Below, in pieces: positions 51,302-60,244 of a stretch of 64,000 bases of DNA (within the stretch, counting starts at the first letter, position 1; the number at the start of each line of letters is the position of its first letter). The DNA lies in contig CAWAQG010000001.1 in the NCBI GenBank assembly GCA_963784135.1, positions 1 through 64,000 on the forward strand, written 5' to 3'. The notes under the pieces are model-generated. The model had not been told where the DNA came from. It made no database searches and was given only the letters and a program-made list of their open reading frames with translations. The translations under genes and the position numbers were made by a program. Source of the stretch: JADFXI01 sp963784135. Its GTDB lineage: Bacteria; Nitrospirota; Thermodesulfovibrionia; Thermodesulfovibrionales; Dissulfurispiraceae.

Positions 51302-51363
51302 AATAATGCAGGCGATAGGCAATGGGCTATAGGCTATAGGTAAGAAATACTAAGAACTATTGC

Positions 51364-52062
51364 TTATGATGGGCCCTTCAGCAGAAGCAATCTCGCCTTC
51401 CATGCCCACTTCCTTTCCATTTTGCGCTTGTAACGAGGCGCATCTTTGAATACAGAGACCGCTTTCTTCAGGTACTCCACTCCCTCGTCCACCTTCCCGG
51501 TCTTTATCTTGACAAGACCCATCTGACAGAGGCCCTCAGCACTCGAAATACGCACCTTCAGAAAATGCTCAAGGAACGGGACTGCGCTGTCGTATGCCCC
51601 TGTATCAATATACACTTCTGCCATTGCCAGATAAGGATCGCCATATTTCAACCCGGGAGCAGCAAGCAGGGCATTATCCACAAGCGCCCGCCCCTTGTCA
51701 ACAGCGCCGCTTCTGGCAAGCGTGATGCCGTAGTAATAATTGAATTCCGGCTCATCGGACATTTTTGATGAGGCCCTGGTGAAATATTCGAGTGCTTTCT
51801 GATAATTTTTCCTTTCGAACATAAAAATGCCGAGTTCTTTCATTGACCGGGCATCATGAGGATTAATTGCAACAGTCCTCTGAAGTTCCCTGATTCTGCC
51901 GGCAGACCTGAATGCCCGCAGAGGGTCCGGCACAAAGCCGTAATATGTCCTGTCTATTGCCAGGTAAACAACAAGAAGAATGACCACCGCTATGATAGGA
52001 TTCCCTGTAAGCCAGGAGAGAAAGACAAACAGCATGAACTTACTCACTACTGTTACCTCCAC
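51364..52062 (-). CDS. membrane-anchored TPR protein
   Basis: The 232-residue protein has an N-terminal hydrophobic helix (about residues 8-39) and then TPR units (MKELGIFMFERKNYQKALEYFTRASSKMSDEPEFNYYYGITLA, DPYLAMAEVYIDTGAYDSAVPFLEHFLK). It probably faces the cytoplasm or periplasm as a scaffold. It is the second gene of a two-gene run with the DUF2301-like gene. It ends about 63 bases after a heptamer-repeat stretch. Confidence 0.8.
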   Translation of the reverse strand: MEVTVVSKFMLFVFLSWLTGNPIIAVVILLVVYLAIDRTYYGFVPDPLRAFRSAGRIRELQRTVAINPHDARSMKELGIFMFERKNYQKALEYFTRASSKMSDEPEFNYYYGITLARSGAVDKGRALVDNALLAAPGLKYGDPYLAMAEVYIDTGAYDSAVPFLEHFLKVRISSAEGLCQMGLVKIKTGKVDEGVEYLKKAVSVFKDAPRYKRKMERKWAWKARLLLLKGPS

Positions 52063-52120
52063 CAGGACCGCAAAAAGTTACAGACTTTTTCTGTGAGAAT
52101 ATGCCGTGAATATCAGGACA

Positions 52121-52726
52121 TCAGGTATAGGCGGACTTGTCCCCTATATCATAGTGCAGGGGCATAAACACCTTTCTTAAAGTGAAGACAACAAGCATGG
52201 CTGCTATCAATATAAGACCATAGGAGGCCCCTCTCGCTGTCAAGCCCCGCCCCGCCAGCACAACAAGGTAAAGGGGCATAGTCAGGGCAAGGAGATACCC
52301 TTCGATCAGCCTGAAACAGAAAGCCTCTTTTGCAGTAATAAACCCAAGGCAGCCTGCCAAAGGAAGAAGCAGAAGCGGCCCGTAGGGCTTGCTGATAAGA
52401 ACTCCCGATACATCTCCCCTGCCGACGGCAAACAAAATGATTAAGGAGATAACCGAAATATAATAAAGCATCTTAAGTGCCCGGTGAAACTTGCCGACAT
52501 AAAGATGTATAAAAAACACACTCATGCCGACAGCTGCATACAATAGTATAAGGAGCACATTGGTCAATAGCGCAGATGATATATACTCCTGATAAAGAGA
52601 GGCCTTTGATGAAAAACAGGCCCCGGCAAGAATAAACAAAGTAGACAGCACAATGCCCGCCCGGTACAATATTACAGAAATTTTGTCCCACTTCGTAAGC
52701 GGCTGAATATATTCCCGTTCACCCAT
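52121..52726 (-). CDS. DUF2301-like integral membrane protein
   Basis: The 201-residue protein has six or more hydrophobic segments and the end FTLRKVFMPLHYDIGDKSAYT, a pattern known from a conserved membrane family of unknown function. No catalytic motif is visible. It starts at an ATG 52726 with weak upstream purines and is followed 58 bases later by the TPR gene. Confidence 0.75.
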   Translation of the reverse strand: MGEREYIQPLTKWDKISVILYRAGIVLSTLFILAGACFSSKASLYQEYISSALLTNVLLILLYAAVGMSVFFIHLYVGKFHRALKMLYYISVISLIILFAVGRGDVSGVLISKPYGPLLLLPLAGCLGFITAKEAFCFRLIEGYLLALTMPLYLVVLAGRGLTARGASYGLILIAAMLVVFTLRKVFMPLHYDIGDKSAYT

Positions 52727-52771
52727 ATTTTATATCATAGCAAATCTGCACTTTTTTAAATTACTTTTTTT

Positions 52772-52940
52772 GTAGTGGGTCTGTTTGTTTTTGCTCTGTA
52801 TCACCTGGGTTATCAGTAGTGGGCTGGTAACGTCCAGCCCACATATCGAGAAATGGCGACAACAGATAATTTTCAATACATGCCAGTGGTCAGAATCTAA
52901 AGACTAATTGATACAGAGCAAAAACAAACAGACCCACTAC
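52772..52940. mobile_element. MITE-like element with perfect 32-bp inverted repeats
   Basis: Positions 52772-52803 and 52909-52940 are perfect inverted copies starting GTAGTGGGTCTG. The 105 bases between hold no gene but contain TGGGCTGG/CCAGCCCA. A short copy of its end (GACCCACTACCAA) occurs alone at 63779-63791. It lies between the end of a radical SAM gene and the DUF2301-like gene. Confidence 0.8.
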
Positions 52941-52950
52941 CAATTTTTTG

Positions 52951-54492
52951 TCATATCCTCGTCTGCCCCATCACAAGCAGCGGAGCATGGTTGGAAGTAA
53001 AAAAAGGCGGCTCCCGTCTTATAATCGGCGCAATTGCCGGATGCCGTTTAAAAGTACCATCCAGGAACTTTTTTACCCGCTTTCTGGTCCATCCTTTCGG
53101 ATGCATGTAATCGGTATACAGAGACAGGTCTCCTTCATAAAACGTGCTTGTGCCGAATGCCGCGGCCTCGGGACTATTTATCGGCATATTGAAAAGCGCG
53201 AGGTTCAGGAAGCCGATCTCGCTGCTGTGCCTGACCGTAAAATCCAGGGTCTTTTCAGCCTCATATTCCGACTCATAAGGAGTACCGAATATGAGATAAA
53301 CGTAAGTCGCAATGCCTTCTCCGGCAAGCGTTTTCAGCACGCGGGATGCGGTTTCCAAATTAGTGCCTTTCTGCATTCGGTCGAGCACGCCCTGATCGCC
53401 TGATTCAAGCCCGAGCTTTAACATGACGCAGCCGGAGCGCCTGAGCAGCTTGCAGAAGGAAGGGTCGGCAAGGGACTCTTCAATTCTGGCAAACCCGTAC
53501 CAGGGAGCGCCTGGCTGCGCACAGGACATGGACTTCATGAACGATTTGCTCATGGCATTATCAAGCACATGAACAAGCGCCGGCCTCGTTTTTTCGTCCG
53601 GGCCGCACAGTTCGGCAATCTCGCTCAGGGTCTGTCCCGCAGGTACCGGCCTGTAAGGATTCCCTTCAACGCTTTCAGGGCAAAAGCGGCACTTGCTCCA
53701 GTAACAACCGTCTGACGCGCTATAAGGAAGGATCAGTCCGGGCGCCATGTATTCATTTGACGCGAAAGGACTGTAATCAGGTTTATAGTGCTCCTGTAAA
53801 GCATCCACTCCCATAAAGGAAAGCAATGGTGTTTCTCCGGGACCGGCAATCATATGATCTACCAGCCCCGCAAAAGGATTGCGCCCCTTGCTCCATCCCG
53901 GGCTGCTCATCCATGAGGTGACAAGGCCTCCTCCAAGGTATATTTTAAGCCCGGCATATGTCTTTTTCAGAAAGCCTATCATAGCAAATGTACACAGCGC
54001 CTGACTTAAATAATTAAGCGAAAAGCCGATTTGTTTGTGCGCGGCAGACTCAAGCGCCTCTGCCAGTCGGCCCTTAAAATAAGGATAGAAGGGGTTTTCT
54101 TCAGGGCTTCCTGCGGCCCTGACAAGATCGCCGCTTTTTAGAGGAGACAGCTTGCTGTGCCGGTAGTTTGAAAGGCTTATGGTAGCTCCATTGCCTGCCG
54201 ATGATTGTTCCAGGACGCGGTTCACATCCCCGACCGCCCTCCGATACTGTCCGGGCCGGCCATAAATCCCCCGTCCCCTCAACGAGGCAAGATGGTCCAG
54301 TCGTTTTCTGAAGGCACGGTATGTCCATGTATCGGAAGGGGACTGCGTTTGATGCAGAAGATAAAGCATGCCCTCCAGATTCGCATCCACTGCGCTTCCC
54401 TTTATTCCATGGGCCTTGAGGGCGCCGAGAAGCCTCGCAATCCCCGCAGGAGGTTCGCAGGGTTTAGCAACCGGAGGATATATTAGAATCAT
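52951..54492 (-). CDS. B12-binding-type radical SAM protein with CX4CX2C cluster
   Basis: The 513-residue protein has an N-terminal B12-binding-like part (IYPPVAKPCEPPAGIARLLGALKAHG) and a radical SAM core. The cluster motif is C263-YWSK-C268-RF-C271, with four residues between the first two cysteines instead of the usual three; this form is known from some related enzymes. EIGFLNLALFNMPI and YLIFGTPYESEYEAEKTLDFT lie in the barrel. The gene overlaps the ppnP stop by four bases. Its substrate is unknown. Confidence 0.8.
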   Translation of the reverse strand: MILIYPPVAKPCEPPAGIARLLGALKAHGIKGSAVDANLEGMLYLLHQTQSPSDTWTYRAFRKRLDHLASLRGRGIYGRPGQYRRAVGDVNRVLEQSSAGNGATISLSNYRHSKLSPLKSGDLVRAAGSPEENPFYPYFKGRLAEALESAAHKQIGFSLNYLSQALCTFAMIGFLKKTYAGLKIYLGGGLVTSWMSSPGWSKGRNPFAGLVDHMIAGPGETPLLSFMGVDALQEHYKPDYSPFASNEYMAPGLILPYSASDGCYWSKCRFCPESVEGNPYRPVPAGQTLSEIAELCGPDEKTRPALVHVLDNAMSKSFMKSMSCAQPGAPWYGFARIEESLADPSFCKLLRRSGCVMLKLGLESGDQGVLDRMQKGTNLETASRVLKTLAGEGIATYVYLIFGTPYESEYEAEKTLDFTVRHSSEIGFLNLALFNMPINSPEAAAFGTSTFYEGDLSLYTDYMHPKGWTRKRVKKFLDGTFKRHPAIAPIIRREPPFFTSNHAPLLVMGQTRI

Positions 54493-54803
54493 CTAATAAA
54501 CGAACAGCAGTAATCTGTCAGGGACTTGACCTTCAACTTGAATTTTGCATTCGGCGCAACTTCGAACGATTCTCCCCCCTTGACCTGCCTCCATCCCGAT
54601 TCACCCGGAAGCAGCACCTCAAGTTCGCCCGAGAGTATTTCCATAAGCTCCTTATCGCCGGTGCCGAATTCGTATTCCCCCGGAAGCATTATCCCAAGCG
54701 TTTTTTTAGACCCGTCCCCGAATAAAACAGTCCTGCTCGTCACTTTTCCGTCAAAATAAACATTCGCCTTCCTGACTACCGTCACGTTCCTGAATTCTGA
54801 CAT
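54489..54803 (-). CDS. ppnP: pyrimidine/purine nucleoside phosphorylase (PpnP, cupin)
   Basis: The 104-residue cupin has the PpnP ends: FRNVTVVRKANVYFDGKVTSRTVLFGDGSKKTLGIMLPGEYEFGTGDKELMEILSGEL and FKLKVKSLTDYCCSFI. The enzyme phosphorolyses several nucleosides. Its ATG is preceded by AAGGAG. It is the first of a two-gene unit with the radical SAM gene. Confidence 0.9.
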   Translation of the reverse strand: MSEFRNVTVVRKANVYFDGKVTSRTVLFGDGSKKTLGIMLPGEYEFGTGDKELMEILSGELEVLLPGESGWRQVKGGESFEVAPNAKFKLKVKSLTDYCCSFIR

Positions 54804-54929
54804 GAAACTTCTCCTTTTTAATTTTCATTGTATACTATATATTATAGCGTAATACTTTCAGAAATAGCGGGCCGGCGGAGTGATATTGACAGCCGTTTAT
54901 GAGAGAAACTAAAATGATGAGGAAATTCC

Positions 54930-56459
54930 ATGAAAGCACTACTCATTTATCCTGAATTCCCTGATACCTTCTGGAGTTTCAGGTATGCCCTGAAATTCAT
55001 TAACAGAAAGGCGAGCAGTCCACCCCTCGGAATGCTGACTATAGCAGCGATGCTTCCTGAAGAGTGGGAGAAGCGACTGGTCGACATGAATGTAGAAAGA
55101 CTGCATGACAATGACCTGAAATGGGCCGATCTCGTCTTTGTAAGCGCGATGTCTGTCCAGAAGGAATCAGTGAAAGGGGTGATTGGGAGATGTAAGTCCG
55201 TTGGTGTCAGGATTGTCGCCGGCGGTCCTCTTTTCACGACCGAATATGAGACGTTCGAGGATGTTGACCACCTGGTGCTGAACGAGGCCGAAATCACCCT
55301 GCCCCGTTTCCTCGAAGATTTCCGGAATGGCGATGCAGGCCATTTTTATACTACGGACCAGTGGGCTGACATACGGAAGACGCCCATTCCGCTCTGCGGG
55401 CTTATTAATATGAAGCACTATGCCTCAATCAATATCCAGTATTCACGGGGCTGTCCCTTCAACTGCGAGTTCTGCGACATTACACTGCTCTGCGGACGTA
55501 CACCGCGCACCAAGGACAAAGACCAGATCATCAGGGAACTCGAGAGCGTTTACGCGACAGGATTCAGAGGCCAGGTTTTCTTTGTTGACGACAATTTTAT
55601 CGGGAACAAGAAAAAGCTGAAGGAGGAGATACTTCCCGCCATCATCGAATGGATGGAGAGGAGAAAGCATCCCTTCTCCTTTAATACGCAGGCATCCATA
55701 GAACTGTCTGACCATAAAGACCTCCTGGAGCTGATGGTCAGGGCCGGATTCGATGTCGTCTTCATCGGCATCGAGACCCCGCATGAACAGAGCCTGGCTG
55801 AATGCAGCAAATTCCAGAACAAGGACCGCGATCTCCTCGCAAGTGTCAGGAGAATCCAGAAGTCCGGCCTCGAGGTGCAGGGAGGGTTCATTGTCGGTTT
55901 CGACAACGACCCCCTTACGATTTTCGACACCCAGATCAGTTTCATCCAGAAAAGCGGCGTTGTCACGGCCATGGTCGGCATACTCATTGCCCTTCCGCGC
56001 ACGCGGCTTTACGAGAGACTCAAAAAGGAGCAGCGGCTGCTGACAGAGACCTCCGGGAACAATACGGATTTCTCGACAAATTTTATCCCCAGGATGGACT
56101 ATGACCTTCTTATCAATGGCTACAAAAAGGTCCTCAACACCCTCTATTCACCCAAACACTACTATAAAAGGGTGAGGACATTCCTGAGGGAATACATCCC
56201 CCCGCAGAAAAAATTACTCCATTTCCGTTTCAACTACATCTCCGCATTTATCAGGTCCTTAATTTATCTGGGGCTCATCGGTAAGGAGAGGTTCCATTAT
56301 TGGGGTCTTCTTTTCTGGACCATGTTCAGCCGTCCCCGCCTCCTTCCACAGGCCGTTACCCTCTCGATCTACGGTTTCCATTTCCGGAAGATCTTTGAGG
56401 ACCGCCTTAATTGGCAGAAAAAAGGCAATATCCGGCGCCAAAAACAATATGAAAAGTAA
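54930..56459 (+). CDS. B12-binding domain radical SAM protein (DUF4070-like)
   Basis: The 509-residue protein has an N-terminal B12-binding fold (KALLIYPEFPDTFWSFRYAL, SSPPLGMLTIAAMLP, DLVFVSAMSVQKES, IVAGGPLFTTEYE) and a radical SAM core with C175-PFN-C179-EF-C182. The C-terminal part (about 360-509) has a TM-like YISAFIRSLIYLGLIG. Such enzymes modify lipids, hopanoids or peptides. The ATG at 54930 follows GATGAGGAAATT. Confidence 0.85.
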   Translation: MKALLIYPEFPDTFWSFRYALKFINRKASSPPLGMLTIAAMLPEEWEKRLVDMNVERLHDNDLKWADLVFVSAMSVQKESVKGVIGRCKSVGVRIVAGGPLFTTEYETFEDVDHLVLNEAEITLPRFLEDFRNGDAGHFYTTDQWADIRKTPIPLCGLINMKHYASINIQYSRGCPFNCEFCDITLLCGRTPRTKDKDQIIRELESVYATGFRGQVFFVDDNFIGNKKKLKEEILPAIIEWMERRKHPFSFNTQASIELSDHKDLLELMVRAGFDVVFIGIETPHEQSLAECSKFQNKDRDLLASVRRIQKSGLEVQGGFIVGFDNDPLTIFDTQISFIQKSGVVTAMVGILIALPRTRLYERLKKEQRLLTETSGNNTDFSTNFIPRMDYDLLINGYKKVLNTLYSPKHYYKRVRTFLREYIPPQKKLLHFRFNYISAFIRSLIYLGLIGKERFHYWGLLFWTMFSRPRLLPQAVTLSIYGFHFRKIFEDRLNWQKKGNIRRQKQYEK

Positions 56460-56547
56460 TGCTATTGATTTTTCAGTAATTTTAGTGTTAATATAAATAT
56501 GTTGGCAGGTGAAATGAGATTTATAATATATAGTTAGATTTCTGATG

Positions 56548-56579
56548 ACCACGGGACATTTTGTCTTGGTGGTTTTTTT
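56548..56579 (+). terminator. terminator-like hairpin in cspA leader (attenuator candidate)
   Basis: ACCACGGGACA (56548-56558) pairs with TGTCTTGGTGGT (56562-56573) with one bulge and two G-T pairs over a three-base loop, followed by seven T. It lies 30 bases before the cold-shock start codon and about 90 bases after the radical SAM stop, so it either ends that transcript or attenuates cspA transcription. Confidence 0.65.
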
Positions 56580-56608
56580 ATTTCGCAGCAAAGGAGAACA
56601 ACAGGATT

Positions 56609-56806
56609 ATGAAGGGAACAGTAAAGTGGTTCAACGATTCAAAGGGTTTTGGATTCATCACAGCGGAAGATGGCAGCGACGTATTCGTCCATCACTCCTC
56701 AATTCAGGCGCAGGGTTTCAAATCACTTGCCGAGGGTGACCAGGTGTCTTTCGATGTCGAAAAGGGAGACAAAGGGCTCAAGGCCGTCAACGTCGTAAAG
56801 CAATAA
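56609..56806 (+). CDS. cspA: cold-shock protein (CspA family)
   Basis: Start ATG at 56609; the frame from 56561 would run through the hairpin. The 65-residue protein has KGTVKWFNDSKGFGFITAEDGSDVFVHHSSIQAQGFKSLAEGDQVSFDVEKGDKGLKAVNV, with RNP1 (KGFGFI) and RNP2 (VFVHH) intact. It is an RNA chaperone. Its leader of 80 or more bases with a hairpin suggests temperature- or growth-dependent control. Confidence 0.95.
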   Translation: MKGTVKWFNDSKGFGFITAEDGSDVFVHHSSIQAQGFKSLAEGDQVSFDVEKGDKGLKAVNVVKQ

Positions 56807-56836
56807 TAACAGTAATGCAGTAAAGAGACAACGAAC

Positions 56837-56855
56837 GCGGGCCGATGAGGCCCGC
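56837..56855 (+). terminator. GC-rich stem-loop after cspA
   Basis: GCGGGCC and GGCCCGC pair perfectly over GATGA, 30 bases after the cspA stop. There is no T run, so it may be a weak terminator or RNA-stabilising end before the next gene. Confidence 0.55.
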
Positions 56856-56946
56856 TATCCTGCAAGCAGTGTTCTTTGACCTCTCGTTTGTCGTCTCGCA
56901 TTTCTCGCGCAAAATCCTACAAACATAGAAAGGAGCGTTTATAACC

Positions 56947-57336
56947 ATGTCATTCAGCAGAAGTGCTCAGTTGCAGAAGAGGGAGCAAAGAGCTCAGAGG
57001 GACATCGAGGCGGGGCTGGTTTCGGAGAACTTCCCCAACGTTTCGAAAATCATCCTTGTTTTGACCTATTACCATGTTGGAGCAATTCCTGTTCTCATGG
57101 TCCGTACCATCAATTTCCTCCCTGACTCTGCCGCTAACTTCAAGATGAACTGTGCGATTCCGGGCTGTGAAGGTGGAGGGTTTGATCTTACGAAAATTAT
57201 TGCCGCCATGGTTAAAGGGCACAAGAAGACCTTAAAAGGGGACCTCGCATGTGAAGGTAAAAATGAGTCCTTTGACAATGACCACGCGAGTATTGACTAC
57301 GAAATCATCGTCGAGTACAAAGCCTCATTGAATTAG
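56947..57336 (+). CDS. hypothetical protein (129 aa)
   Basis: The 129-residue protein starts MSFSRSAQLQKREQRAQRDIEAGL after AGGAG about 12 bases ahead. It has two cysteines in MNCAIPGCEGGGFDLTKII and one later in DLACEGK, which might bind metal. I recognise no family. It lies 22 bases before the M3 peptidase gene, so co-transcription is possible. Confidence 0.65.
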   Translation: MSFSRSAQLQKREQRAQRDIEAGLVSENFPNVSKIILVLTYYHVGAIPVLMVRTINFLPDSAANFKMNCAIPGCEGGGFDLTKIIAAMVKGHKKTLKGDLACEGKNESFDNDHASIDYEIIVEYKASLN

Positions 57337-57358
57337 GGGCCCCTCCGGTACAGCCCGC

Positions 57359-59152
57359 ATGAAACAGATACAATGGGACCTCAGACAACTCTTCGAGGGC
57401 GACAATGACCCCGAGCTTGAAAAGGAAAGGCAGCGCACCGAAGAGAAGAGTTACCGTTTTATAAACAAATGGAAAGACCGCACCGATTACCTTGAAGACC
57501 CGAATGTTCTCAGCGAGGCACTCGATGAATATGAAATGTGGTCAGGAGATTGCGGTACCGATGGAAATGAGGGGTACTATTTCTGGCTCAGGACACAGCA
57601 GGACCAGAATGACCCTGCGCTCAAAGCCAGGTCCAATCAGGTTGAGAACTTCAGCAGGACCATCCAGAACGATATACAATTTTTCCAGCTCCGCATAGCC
57701 AAAATCCATTCCGAACAACAGAACAAATTTCTCGATTACAACCGGCTGAAGGAGTATAAGCATTTTCTTGAGCGCATATTCGCCGAAGCAAAGTACCTGC
57801 TGAGCGAGCCCGAGGAAAAGATACTGAACATGAAGTCCTCGACGTCGTATTCAAACTGGATAAAAATGACCTCCGGTTTCCTTGCGAAAGAGGAAAGGAC
57901 CGTCCTCCTTGAGGATGGCTCAAAAGGCAGCAAAAACATTTCAGAGTTGTTAAGCCTTCTCGACAGCAATAACAGAAAAGTAAGGGATTCGGCGGCAAAA
58001 GCTTTGAACAGCCTCTTTGACAAATATGCCGAGGTCGCAGAGGCGGAACTCAACTCTGTCCTTGCCAACAAAAAAACGGATGACGAACTGCGCGGCATTC
58101 TGCGTCCCGACCTCTCGCGGCATATCAGCGACGACATCGGAAGCGAAATTGTGGATGCGCTCATCGAGACGGTATCGGGCAGGTTTGCTATAGCGCACCG
58201 CTTTTACGAGGTCAAGGCAAAGCTGCTGGGGCTGAAGAAATTGAAGTACCATGAGAGAAATATCGAGTACGGGGACATAATAAAAAAGTATCCCTATAAA
58301 ACCTCACTCGAACTCGTAAACAGGGTTTTTAAGCGTCTTGACCCGGAATTTTGCGAAATCCTGAACATGTTTATACATGACGGCCGTTTCGACGTGTATC
58401 CGCGCAGGGGCAAGGGAAGCGGCGCCTTTTGCGCCCACCACCTTATTTCACAGCCTACATATATTCTGCTCAATCACACGGATAAGCTGCATGATGTCCT
58501 TACACTGGCACATGAACTCGGGCATGGAATCAATAACGAGCTGATCAGAAAAAATCAAAATGCCCTGAATTTCGGCACTTCCACCGCAACTGCAGAAGTT
58601 GCAAGCACATTCATGGAGGATTTTGTGCTGGAAGAAGTGCTGAGAAGGGCCGATGACGAACTTAAGCTCGCCATCATGGTAAAAAAACTCAACGATGATA
58701 TCTCCACAATATTCCGCCAGGTGGCCTGCTATCGTTTTGAGCAGGAACTCCATCGTGATTTTAGGACTAAAGGCTATCTTTCAAAGGAAGATATAGGAGG
58801 TCTTTTCCGGAAGCATATGGCTGCCTATATGGGTCCTTTCGTCGAACAGTCCATGGGATCTGAGAACTGGTGGGTATACTGGAGCCATATCCGGTATTTC
58901 TTTTATGTTTACTCCTATGCAAGCGGCCTGCTCATCTCCAAGTCGCTGCAGCACTCTGTCAGGGAAAATCCCGCGTTCATCAGCCGGGTGAAGGAGTTCC
59001 TTGCAGCCGGCCTCTCTGATTCACCGCAGAATATATTTAAGCGGCTCGGCATAGATGTATCCGACAGCGGTTTCTGGAACAAGGGACTTGATGAGGTGGA
59101 AAAGTTGCTGGAAGAAACAACCGCTCTTGCGCGAAGACTGGGCAAAATATAG
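57359..59152 (+). CDS. M3-family metallopeptidase (oligoendopeptidase-like)
   Basis: The 597-residue protein has the zinc motif H385-ELG-H389 in LTLAHELGHGINNEL, then ATAEVASTFMEDFVLEEVL with the third ligand glutamate, and YASGLLISKSLQ near the end, the pattern of PepF-type M3B peptidases. It degrades short peptides in the cytoplasm; no signal peptide is seen. The ATG at 57359 has weak upstream purines. Confidence 0.9.
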   Translation: MKQIQWDLRQLFEGDNDPELEKERQRTEEKSYRFINKWKDRTDYLEDPNVLSEALDEYEMWSGDCGTDGNEGYYFWLRTQQDQNDPALKARSNQVENFSRTIQNDIQFFQLRIAKIHSEQQNKFLDYNRLKEYKHFLERIFAEAKYLLSEPEEKILNMKSSTSYSNWIKMTSGFLAKEERTVLLEDGSKGSKNISELLSLLDSNNRKVRDSAAKALNSLFDKYAEVAEAELNSVLANKKTDDELRGILRPDLSRHISDDIGSEIVDALIETVSGRFAIAHRFYEVKAKLLGLKKLKYHERNIEYGDIIKKYPYKTSLELVNRVFKRLDPEFCEILNMFIHDGRFDVYPRRGKGSGAFCAHHLISQPTYILLNHTDKLHDVLTLAHELGHGINNELIRKNQNALNFGTSTATAEVASTFMEDFVLEEVLRRADDELKLAIMVKKLNDDISTIFRQVACYRFEQELHRDFRTKGYLSKEDIGGLFRKHMAAYMGPFVEQSMGSENWWVYWSHIRYFFYVYSYASGLLISKSLQHSVRENPAFISRVKEFLAAGLSDSPQNIFKRLGIDVSDSGFWNKGLDEVEKLLEETTALARRLGKI

Positions 59153-59156
59153 AAAA

Positions 59157-59205
59157 TAACAATAGGATTTTACCTATTGCCCATCACCTATGACCTTTCT
59201 TTTTT
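59157..59205. repeat. heptamer repeat in gap of convergent genes
   Basis: AATAGG pairs with CCTATT across TTTTA, followed by CCCATCACCTATGACC and the same unit type as at 49375-49432. The stop codon of coaD comes from this stretch. It may act as a shared transcription end. Confidence 0.4.
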
Positions 59206-59676
59206 AAATTTGTCCTTCAATGCCTTTTCAACCACTTCGGGCACCAGCCCCGTAACCTGTCCGCCGAACGACGCCGCCTCTTTAACAATCGTCGATGTAA
59301 GGTAGGAGAACTCTTGCGAGGGCATCATAAAGACGGTTTCCAGCTCGCCTGCGAGCCGCCTGTTCATTAATGCCATCTGAAGTTCATATTCAAAATCGGA
59401 CACCGCCCTCAAACCCCTGATAATCGCTATGCCGCCTTTTTCCTGAACATAATTGACAAGCAGCCCGTTGAATGCCTCCACTCTCACACCGCGATACTCC
59501 CTGACCGACACTTCAATAAGCGAAAGGCGTTCATCGAGGCTGAACAGAGGCTTTTTCCCGGGGCTATGCGCCACTGCAATAATCAACTCGTCGAATATCA
59601 TCAGCCCGCGTTTAACAAGGTCAATATGCCCGTTTGTTATGGGATCAAATGTGCCCGGATAAATAGCAAGCTTCAT
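59188..59676 (-). CDS. coaD: phosphopantetheine adenylyltransferase
   Basis: The 162-residue protein has the T/HxGH-type motif in IYPGTFDPITNGHIDLVKRGL, IRGLRAVSDFEYELQMALMNRRL and TSTIVKEAASFGG, the CoaD set. It adenylates phosphopantetheine in CoA synthesis. Its last codon, serine, precedes a stop from repeat DNA. It is downstream of rsmD with a one-base gap. Confidence 0.96.
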   Translation of the reverse strand: MKLAIYPGTFDPITNGHIDLVKRGLMIFDELIIAVAHSPGKKPLFSLDERLSLIEVSVREYRGVRVEAFNGLLVNYVQEKGGIAIIRGLRAVSDFEYELQMALMNRRLAGELETVFMMPSQEFSYLTSTIVKEAASFGGQVTGLVPEVVEKALKDKFKKERS

Positions 59677-59677
59677 C

Positions 59678-60244
59678 TTACCGTTCTTTTTTATACAGAC
59701 TCAATGCTGTATCTCCATATTTATATTTCTTCTTTAATGCCAATTGGCCGGTCTGCTCTCCCAACTCTCTTCTGGAGTAATGTTCGGCAATAATGATTCC
59801 GTCTTCGCCGGATGTACCGAGTTCGTCGATCAGAGATATTACCTGCATTGTTTCTTCCGATGCATAAGGGGGGTCAAGAAAAATAATAGTAAACAGCTCC
59901 TCATTCTTCCTCAGAAAATCCTGGACCCGCGCCCTTACGACAAGTGCTTTTTCCCTGAAGCCGAAACGGTCCACAAACTCTTTAATTATATTGGACCTAA
60001 GATTATTCTCTTCGACAAACACCACCCTTCCGGCCCCCCTGCTCAGTGCCTCGAGGCCGACAGCACCGGTCCCGGCATAAAGATCGAGAAAGGCAGAGCC
60101 TTCTATTCTGCCGCTCAGGATATTAAAGACCGCCGCTCTTACTTTTGCGGGTGTAGGCCGTAGTTCGTCACCATCCTCCCGCCGTAAAAAGGCTTTTCTT
60201 ATCCCGACCTTTCTGCCTTTTGCCGTGCCGCCTGAAATCCTCAT
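59678..60244 (-). CDS. rsmD: 16S rRNA (guanine966-N2)-methyltransferase
   Basis: The 188-residue protein has MRISGGTAKGRKV, LRPTPAKVRAAVFNIL, FLDLYAGTGAVGLEALSRGA (SAM site) and FLDPPYASEETM (NPPY-like motif), all RsmD signatures. It follows purN with a four-base overlap and is followed by coaD, a common cluster. Confidence 0.95.
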   Translation of the reverse strand: MRISGGTAKGRKVGIRKAFLRREDGDELRPTPAKVRAAVFNILSGRIEGSAFLDLYAGTGAVGLEALSRGAGRVVFVEENNLRSNIIKEFVDRFGFREKALVVRARVQDFLRKNEELFTIIFLDPPYASEETMQVISLIDELGTSGEDGIIIAEHYSRRELGEQTGQLALKKKYKYGDTALSLYKKER

